A DNA stretch of 64,000 nucleotides, taken from positions 239,746,422 through 239,810,421 of the forward strand of contig NC_081406.1 in assembly GCF_030272615.1 (NCBI RefSeq), read 5' to 3'. Positions 57,300 through 64,000 of this stretch are shown here, piece by piece. The DNA comes from Cryptomeria japonica. Its lineage: Eukaryota > Streptophyta > Pinopsida > Cupressales > Cupressaceae. The notes beneath the pieces were generated by a model that did not search any database, was not told the origin of the DNA, and was given only the letters and a program-made list of their open reading frames with translations. Position 1 is the first letter of the stretch; each line of letters opens with the position of its first letter. The translations under genes were made by a program, and so were the position numbers.

Positions 57300-59371
57300 G
57301 TCACTTATGCAAATGTAATGTTTTTGGAATTTTTTAAAGACAATATATGATATGCAACTAAATGCAAACTAAATAAATGAAAATGCAATCTATGTTTTTG
57401 GTTGTTTTTAAAAGATTTTGACAAACTTATGAATGCAAATCTAAGAGAGGGACCCTTAGGAAATTGGAATGATATCTAGACCTCAAAGGACAAAAGGACT
57501 TAATTGACAAAGGACAAGATGACAATTTCTCCCCTATATGCTTGGATACTAAGCTAGGTTTGACAAAAATGATATTGATGACAAAAAGACAAAAGTTTGA
57601 TAAGGTCTAGACTTCTTAACAATGACTTAGGGTTTATCAAAGATTTGGATTACTCAAGTATGACAAGACCTAGCTTTGACACTATATGCAAAAGGACAAT
57701 TGCTATGATATGATAATGACTTAAGCTTAATGAAAAGACTTAGGGTATGCAAATATGAATGTATGACAATGGTATGACCTTAATGCAAGAGGACATATGC
57801 AAGTGGATGACTCTTATTGATATGCAAAAGGAGTATGACTTAGGTGAAACCTAACCTTGATACTTGACAATGACTTTGCAAAATGCAACCTAGGATGAAC
57901 CTAAATGTAAGTGACATAAATGTTGAGACAAGTTTTTGAACAATGTTGGATAACCATGTTTTAGGAAGATGATCTTTGAATCTTGTTGAATTTTTGTTGG
58001 ATGAATGTCTCTTGTGTTTAATCTTATGTTAGATCAATTTGTTTTGCTTTTTTGAAATGGGATGCAATTCAACTTTTGACAAGCAAAGAATACAAGATAT
58101 TACAACTTAGACTCAAGACAGTCATGCTCATTTCCACATTTCTTATGGTAGGCAAGGACATTAGGTACTTGAGAGGTAGACTCATTATGAGATTCAAGGA
58201 GAATACATAGATGCTTGACCCCACGGGCTCCCCTCCACGGCACTCACTTCTCAGGGCAGCCAAGCATCAGTCCCCATGGAAATCTCCCCATGGCGAACTT
58301 AGTATCTCTTCCAAGTATCCGAATTTGTCCTTCTCAAGCAACTAGAAGGGTTTTTGGCCTCTAAAAACAAGGTGTTTAGTAAGGATTTCTGTTAAGTGTT
58401 ACTCCTTGATGTCACGCAAGCGTGATTGAGACATTAAGCCCATCAAGATACCAAACAAATGTAGTCACACAAGCATGATTTAGACCAAGAGGCCCTACTT
58501 AGATGTTGATATGAGAAAGAGTCCAAGGGTCATCACTTCCCAAGTAACTGCAATTCCCACATAACACTTCCTTCAAAGCTTTCGCCCATCAGGTATTTTT
58601 TTATAGTGAGTTAGAATGCCAAGGAATTCTAGCTGTACTCACTTTGGGTCATTCCCTTCTCACGATTATCACTTGCTTGCAAAAGTAAAGTGGTCGGGAA
58701 GGCAGGCCCTCTAAAGGAGACACTCAATCAAAGGCATGAGCATGGTATCGAAGATCTGGATTTCTGACCACCCTAAGAAGGATGAGAGCATACTCTCCTA
58801 CTCCAATGTCACACTCAACAATCAAAGCACAAACATGTTCATTCCAACCTATTTAGAAATCTCTAAGTGCCTAATTAAAAATCACAAACACAAAAGTTTG
58901 GTTGTTTCTCCAAGGCAACCTGCAAAACCCAAGTTAGAGGTTTGATTTGTTGTCTTTGACTATCGATTATGCATAACACATTTTAGTAGTTTGATTTATT
59001 GTCATTGCCATGTGTATGCCAATATTCTGCATAGATAATTAGTACCAAAATCCAAAGCACAGAAAACAGAATGCAAAAACACAACAAATTTCAAGTAAAC
59101 ACTGCATTTTTTTTACCTCTGTTCTAGACTTTACACAGGCGCAGAAGTCATGACACAGGCATAGAATGTCTGACACAAGCACAGAATCTCCTCTACACAA
59201 GCGAAGAATGCTCAACACAGGCGCAAGTTGCTTCACACAGGCGCAGAAGTCTCCAGAATACCCTGTACGGCCCTGTTTTTGGTTTTTTTGACCTGCAAAT
59301 CAACTTCAAAGCACTCAAAAACACAGTAAAGGGATTAGAAGGTTAGTGTTCACGTCGGGTTCACCAATTAA
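57300..59371 (-). other. E5 leader (untranslated)
   Basis: About 2.1 kb between the 5' LTR and gag ATG, without convincing coding. It includes a block shared with E3 (about 58190-58340 and 58690-58740) and the ACACA repeat array (59130-59260). On the minus strand the bases next to the LTR read TTAATTGGTGAACCCGACG, the primer-site position; TTGGTGAACCCGACGTGAAC is the likely site, but I could not assign the tRNA. The 57420-57900 stretch is rich in GACAA and TATGCAA words. Confidence 0.7.
59130..59260. repeat. ACACAGGCGCAGA repeat array in the E5 leader
   Basis: Six units about 20-23 bases apart: ACACAGGCGCAGAAG, ACACAGGCATAGAATG, ACACAAGCACAGAATC, ACACAAGCGAAGAATG, ACACAGGCGCAAGTTG and ACACAGGCGCAGAAG. 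All are in the same orientation, unlike the inverted array at 45150-45275. Confidence 0.8.
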
Positions 59372-60860
59372 TGTACGTTAGGAAATAGGAAATCATCACA
59401 AGCAAGTATATCAAAACACTAGACACTAGCTCAATCACGAAAACACAAAATGCAATGATCTAATCCTAAACAACACTCAATAGAGACATGAAATAAAAGC
59501 ATTCAAAAATGAAAGATTATGCAAACCATAGACATGACTTGAACGCTCCTTCATGCGGCTCCATTGTTCTTCTTTCCTCTTCAAATGGTTGGATTGTGGA
59601 TCTCACCTACAAGTGCACACACACAATTGAAAGCAACTAGACAAGATTACTGATCAAGAGTACTAGAAATTCGATAGTCTGATTACCAATTACCAAATTA
59701 GCCTTGATTGATGAAGATCATCCAATTTATAGAGGAATTGGAGAGATGACAAGATTAGCATGATCTAATTCAAATGGAAATTGCAAATCAATTATGACAA
59801 ATTATGCACTTTCCATGCAAAATTTGTTGATTGATAATTTATGACAAATTATGACAACTTCTATGTCAAAATTGATTGATTGTCAATTATGACAAATTTA
59901 TGACAAATTGACATGTCATTTCCATGAATTTAGGAGAGAAATAGGAGGAAATTGAAATTAGGAATTAGAAAATTAGGAAATTAGAGAATTAAGAAATTAG
60001 GAATTAAGAAATTGATGGAAATTAGAAATTAGTGAATTAATCAATAATTTTTCATTTATTAATTAATTCATTCACAAAGAGGAATAATTAGCCAATTAAA
60101 TGAATATTTAATTTTAATGAGAAAACTTAGGATAAATAAGTAATTTATTAATCCTAAAGGAAGAAATGACGCACAAGGTTAAATGACTAAATCATGAAAC
60201 CCTAGAAGATGAATTAGCAAAGCGAGGATGACAATTAGGTCTTGGTTGAAGATAATTAATGTCGATCATGATTTTGATTTAACAAAGGACCAATATGATA
60301 AATGATTTGATTGATAAATGCACCAATTGACGAGGAACAATGACAAATTGATCCAAATTGGCATAATTGAGACAGACAATGATCAATAGCGAAATGATCG
60401 CAAAATGACAAAATTGACAAAAGGAGGAGGATCGATGATAAAATAGATTGCAAGACGACAAGATTGGAAATGACCACGATCGATGACAAATCGATCGCAA
60501 AATGACAAGATCGAACAATGACAACGATCGATGACAAATCGATCGCAAAATGACAAAATTGAAAAGAGGACAAAATCCTAATTAGGATTGACGATGTCCA
60601 AAATGATGACAAATGAATACGCACATTGATGCGATAGGATAAAATCGATCAAAATCATGACTGGATAGCGTTGTCGACAAGACCAAATTTGAGAACGAGA
60701 TGATTGAAGAATGTAGAAGAATGACTCGATGCTCACAAATGATAAAAACCAAGTGCATGACATAGGAGAAATGTTAATGCGATGCAAAAACCTAAAATGA
60801 GGCAATGCGCAAATGTTAAAGTATGACCTCGCAAGCGTTGACCATTTTTAGGTGTCTACA
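59372..60860 (-). repeat. E5 5' LTR (right copy)
   Basis: About 1489 bp, nearly identical to 43134-44621, with one visible single-base indel and about 25 substitutions by hand count. Outer minus-strand end TGTAGACACC at 60860, inner end CGTACA at 59372. TATA-like site at 59722-59732. Confidence 0.95.
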
Positions 60861-60865
60861 GATAT
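60861..60865. repeat. Target-site duplication of E5, right copy (GATAT)
   Basis: GATAT follows the E5 5' LTR and repeats 43129-43133. After it, E6 3' LTR sequence resumes. Confidence 0.93.
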
Positions 60866-62230
60866 AATTGTGATATTATGACTATATGATCAGTTATTTG
60901 TGTTTTCATTGATGGAAACCATGTTTGTTTATGTTTGGTATGTCATCTAAGTTATCTAAGTCTATCAATAGTGCCTAACAGAGAAGGAGATGGTTGTAGT
61001 AGAGATTTGTGTCTAGTTAGGCATTACGGTTTGGACTGTATGCTTATGACATTGTAATGAGTCTATGGTCACAACTGCATCATGTTTGGAGAATCGGAAG
61101 TCATTTTTTTAATTGACTGTTCTATATTCAGTGTAGGGTTTGAGGACCGATAACAAGATCTTTGACCGGTGATGTTTTATGGTTTGGCGGTGGATCTTTT
61201 CATGTTCTTAACTTAGTGGTGATGTGTCAAAATTCATGTGAATGGATAAGATGTTGTTTGAGTGCATACAAGGAGCAAATTTCCTAGGAAACAACGAAGT
61301 GCTTGGTAAAATGTGATAAGGATTTGACAACTTATCAGATCAATGTGTGGTGATGTGTTATGATCATTCAACGATTGTAATTATCTTGACATTTATTATA
61401 ATGATTTGTATGATGAATTGTAATGATTTGTAGTGATCTAATATGATCTATGATGTAAATTCATTGTAAGTTAGGGTTATGTAGCTGACCTAATTGTAAC
61501 GTCTATTTAGGTCAAGTTTAAGAAGGTTTTTTGTGTCAGTGAGCAAAGAAGAAGAGTGTGTCGAACTAGATTGAGATGTCTGCATGAGTAAAGTAGATTG
61601 GAGCTGAAATCGATTTGTACTAGAAAGCAGATAGTGCAATGATCATATCATTTATCTATTGTTCCATAATAGTTACAATGGTATTAAAATCCCTTAACCA
61701 GGTAGGTCCTAATAGGCCTGATATTGTGAATCCCTCCATAGGGTGGCTCATTAATTTGGGTTTAAATCCTTTAGCAAGGTTACTCCTAATAGAGTAGATC
61801 TCTTAACAAGGTCAATGTTAAAATCCCTTCATCGAGTGACTCCTAACAGGGTCTTCTCTTAACCAAGCATTGTTGTAAAGCTCCTAATCGAGCTAGGCTC
61901 TTAATAGAGCACATTCTGAAAGAGTGCAAATATTGTGGGTACAAATTCTCAGTATGGTTTTTCCCATTTGGGTTTCCACATGAAAAATCATAGTGTTCAT
62001 ATGGTGGTTGATTTGTTTACGTGTGGATTTGATATCATTTCATTGCTTACATGTTGATGAACTCATGAATGAGTAGTTTGGTAAATCTGATTTAAGTGAT
62101 TGATTGAGTAATTATAGATACTAGTTATGACTATTTTGTGAAGTATTTTGCAGATTGGTGAAAGGTTGTAGTTTATTGTTATTACTGTTTCATCCCTCCT
62201 CTCAATAATAACTAGATCCTCACAATAACA
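60866..62230 (+). repeat. E6 3' LTR, remaining part
   Basis: Continues the E6 LTR from the E5 insertion point (AATTGTGATATTATGACTATATG, compare 37110) to the end CACAATAACA at 62230. It lacks the roughly 60-base segment present at about 37212-37288 in the 5' LTR and is visibly more diverged from it than the two E5 LTRs are from each other. Confidence 0.9.
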
Positions 62231-62790
62231 GAGTCAAGAATATGCCTTCCAGGAATAAATCCATTATGTTGAGGATAAATGATATCAGGAAGAAGGGAAA
62301 TTAGTGTTAAGGTGAGAACCTTAGAAATGATCTTATAAAAGGATTTGCAAAGGCTAATAGGTCTGAAAAGATCCATAGCATCAACACTTGAGACCTTAGG
62401 GATGAGAACAAGAAAAGTGGCATTGATCTCCTTCAGAATCTGCTTAAAACCAAAAAATTATTTTACTCCCTTTCCAATATCCTTGCTAATAATATGTCAA
62501 TATGTCTAAAATAAGAAAATCATGAAACCATCTAGTCTAGGGGTTTTATTGCCTTCAAAGGATAATACTGGCTTCTTAATCTCAACTTCAGGGGGGATAG
62601 TAGAGAGGAATTTATTCTAGTCTTACCCAATCATATTTTGGGTTGCATCAAGGAGTAAATCTTGAGCAGCTTTATCCAGATTGTAGTCACCCTTAAGAGA
62701 AGAGAAATAAGATCTAGCTTCCTTCCTTGTTTCCTCTTCCTCAAAAGACAGTGCCCCCCTATAGACATTTTTGAGATTCTATCTTTATGG
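62231..62790 (-). mobile_element. LINE, 5' part of the reverse transcriptase
   Basis: Minus-strand continuation of the LINE at 34500-37009. It reads EEEETRKEARSYFSSLKGDY, PEVEIKKPVLSFEGNKTPRLDG (the P-G-DGF region), FLVLIPKVSSVDAMDLFRPI, SLCKSFYKIISKVLTLTL and IIYPQHNGFIPGRHILDS, the classic start of an L1-type RT, and joins VHENIHSLEE across E6. Frame breaks occur around 62450-62640. Similarity fades past about 62790, with no endonuclease domain, so the copy is 5'-truncated as is usual for LINEs. Confidence 0.88.
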
Positions 62791-64000
62791 GAAGAAAATA
62801 TTCAGTCACCACAAATGTGACCGACAACGTTCCCGCACTAGAAATACAAGAATATCTAGGAAATGTTGCTATGGTATCACCACTAGTGGCCTCTACATCC
62901 TCATGTACATGTCTTGCTGCAGAGAATAAATCCACTATGAAATGCCCCTAAGAAAGAACACTTCAAGGGAAATAAACACATAACAAAAGAGAGAGAAAAA
63001 GAGGGATCTACCAACTTTGGTGTCAGTATGATGTGCACTAGTGGATGTCTGCATGTTGTGTGTTGCTAACATTGCAGTTGGCAATATAGGTGGAGATGAT
63101 GGCCTGTGATGAGATGACATTTGCACAAGAACATGGACATCACCTGAAGAATAATATATTAAATATATAAAACATTAAATATTGAGAAATAACACAATGG
63201 TGTGGGAGCACCAAGAGCACAATGAGGAAATGGGACCAATTTTTTAACATAGAACAGTCAATTTTAGAGCCTTTGAATAATAAAAACTTTTGAATTCCCT
63301 CCACTCTTTCTTAGTTTTATGAATACCGCAGTTTGTTATCCACATGTTTTCCACCATCAAATTCATTAATTGTATTTGGAAACTAGTTGTAGATTGAAGA
63401 GGTATGAATATAATTTCATTTCATTTTGGTTTCATTAATTTTAGATCTGTATTTGAAAAGTTATAGCCATTTTGGTGAAAATTGTCCAAACCCTTCCTAA
63501 AGTTCCAAAGTGAGGGTATGGAGTCTTAGATAATGATTGTCCTAATTGGTGTGTTTGAGTCAATGAATTGTGACTTGGCAACCCGGGTGTTGTGAAACCT
63601 TGAAGGATGTATGAATGTATTGTACCAGGCATGGAGGCATAAAAAATAGAGTCAAATGGTGTGTGAGTTAGATGACCTTGAGTGGAAGGTTGTCCCTAGT
63701 TGATGAGTTATAGTGTGGATCCTCTACAACAATTATAAAATATCTAGGGAAGTCACATGTTTGATAACAACAAGGAGCCTGTGAACAAATAAAGGATATA
63801 TCAGAGCATCAAATTAGTTTAAATGTATGGAACATGGTCACCACCTAAACTACCTGGATTACCCTGATCATGGCCACCAGATTGATGAGGATGCAATATT
63901 TCTTGTAAAAACAACACGTACATATTTTAGTTCTTGATATAAAAGAGTATTAAATATAAACCATTTTTGAACTTATATTATAACTAAAGATTTCATTACT
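62791..64000. other. Right-edge sequence without recognised genes
   Basis: AT-rich, no domain in the short open frames (62935-63126 and 63441-63632 on the minus strand). No repeat with the rest of the window was noticed. Probably older intergenic sequence into which the LINE inserted. Confidence 0.5.

Larger units (their letters stand above)
43134..60860 (-). mobile_element. E5: Tat-type Ty3/gypsy element carrying an antisense PMD ORF
   Basis: A 17.7 kb minus-strand element with 1.49 kb LTRs (43134-44621 and 59372-60860) and GATAT duplications at 43129-43133 and 60861-60865. Order from the 5' end: leader, gag-protease (57299-53316), pol with two RNase H domains and integrase (53310-49099), repeat-rich spacer, antisense PMD frame (45471-47240), 3' LTR. 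A second RNase H after a degenerate gypsy one is the mark of the Tat (Ogre/Retand-like) lineage. My hand comparison finds roughly 25 differences between the LTRs, under 2 percent, so it is the youngest insertion here, but its frames already carry stops. Confidence 0.94.
37010..62230 (+). mobile_element. E6: Copia LTR retrotransposon inside the LINE, 3' LTR split by E5
   Basis: Plus-strand Ty1/copia element: 5' LTR about 37010-38524, Met-type primer site, gag from 38590, pol to 42700, purine tracts, 3' LTR 43041-62230 interrupted by E5. Both outer edges abut LINE reverse-transcriptase coding sequence that joins across the element (ILDS on the right, VHENIHSLEE on the left), which proves the insertion. 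No clean 5-base duplication was found (GTATT left, GAGTC right), so the left edge is probably eroded. Without E5 it would be about 7.5 kb. The coding region is full of stops. Confidence 0.9.

Noticed and set aside
59130-59260. CRISPR-like spacing of short repeats
   Set aside because: Units are degenerate, about 13 bases with short irregular gaps, inside a plant retrotransposon leader; not a CRISPR array.

Overview
This window looks like intergenic heterochromatin of a large, repeat-rich seed-plant genome. Copia families with 1.0-1.5 kb LTRs, a Tat-type Ty3/gypsy element with two RNase H domains, an L1-like LINE and a plant B3-domain gene relic all point to a land plant. The depth of nesting and the style of the proteins suggest a gymnosperm, probably a conifer; that last step is inference. 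I found no intact host gene, no tRNA or rRNA gene and no CRISPR array. Nearly every coding region is a retroelement reading frame broken by stops or frameshifts.

The layout is three nests. Nest 1 (1-10866) is Copia element E1 on the minus strand, cut off by the left window edge. It is split by the related plus-strand Copia element E2 (2840-9551, target duplication ATATG), which landed in E1's protease codons. Nest 2 lies in older, AT-rich sequence (10867-14227 and 29607 to about 32400) that carries a broken B3 transcription-factor gene (12897-13965). It holds Ty3/gypsy element E3 (14228-29606, minus, ATACT), which keeps gag, protease and a G-patch-like domain but has no reverse transcriptase or integrase. 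E3 is itself split by Copia element E4 (19979-27767, minus, AATAG). Nest 3 is a minus-strand LINE (about 34500-37009 continuing at 62231-62790), split by Copia element E6 (37010-62230, plus). E6's 3' LTR is in turn split by Tat-type gypsy element E5 (43134-60860, minus, GATAT).

E5 is the most complete element: gag, CHHC knuckle, protease, G-patch-like segment, reverse transcriptase, degenerate gypsy RNase H, second (archaeal-type) RNase H, integrase, then an antisense ORF with a Plant Mobile Domain (PMD) between pol and the 3' LTR. The PMD frame is about 590 codons with no visible indel but about twelve nonsense codons, far denser than in E5's own gag-pol. E3 and E5 share gag architecture, G-patch, leader blocks, short ACACA-type repeat arrays and the first 15 bases of their LTRs, so E3 may once have used E5-type proteins.

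Other unusual items are a decayed roughly 580-codon ORF of unknown family just downstream of the LINE ORF2 on the same strand (32640-34386), reiterated AAAGGGGGAGA purine tracts before the 3' LTRs of three Copia elements, an array of AT hairpins in the E3 LTR, and loss of the TATA segment from E3's 5' LTR. Element boundaries, target duplications and frames were read by eye; family names are from motif recognition and no database search was run.
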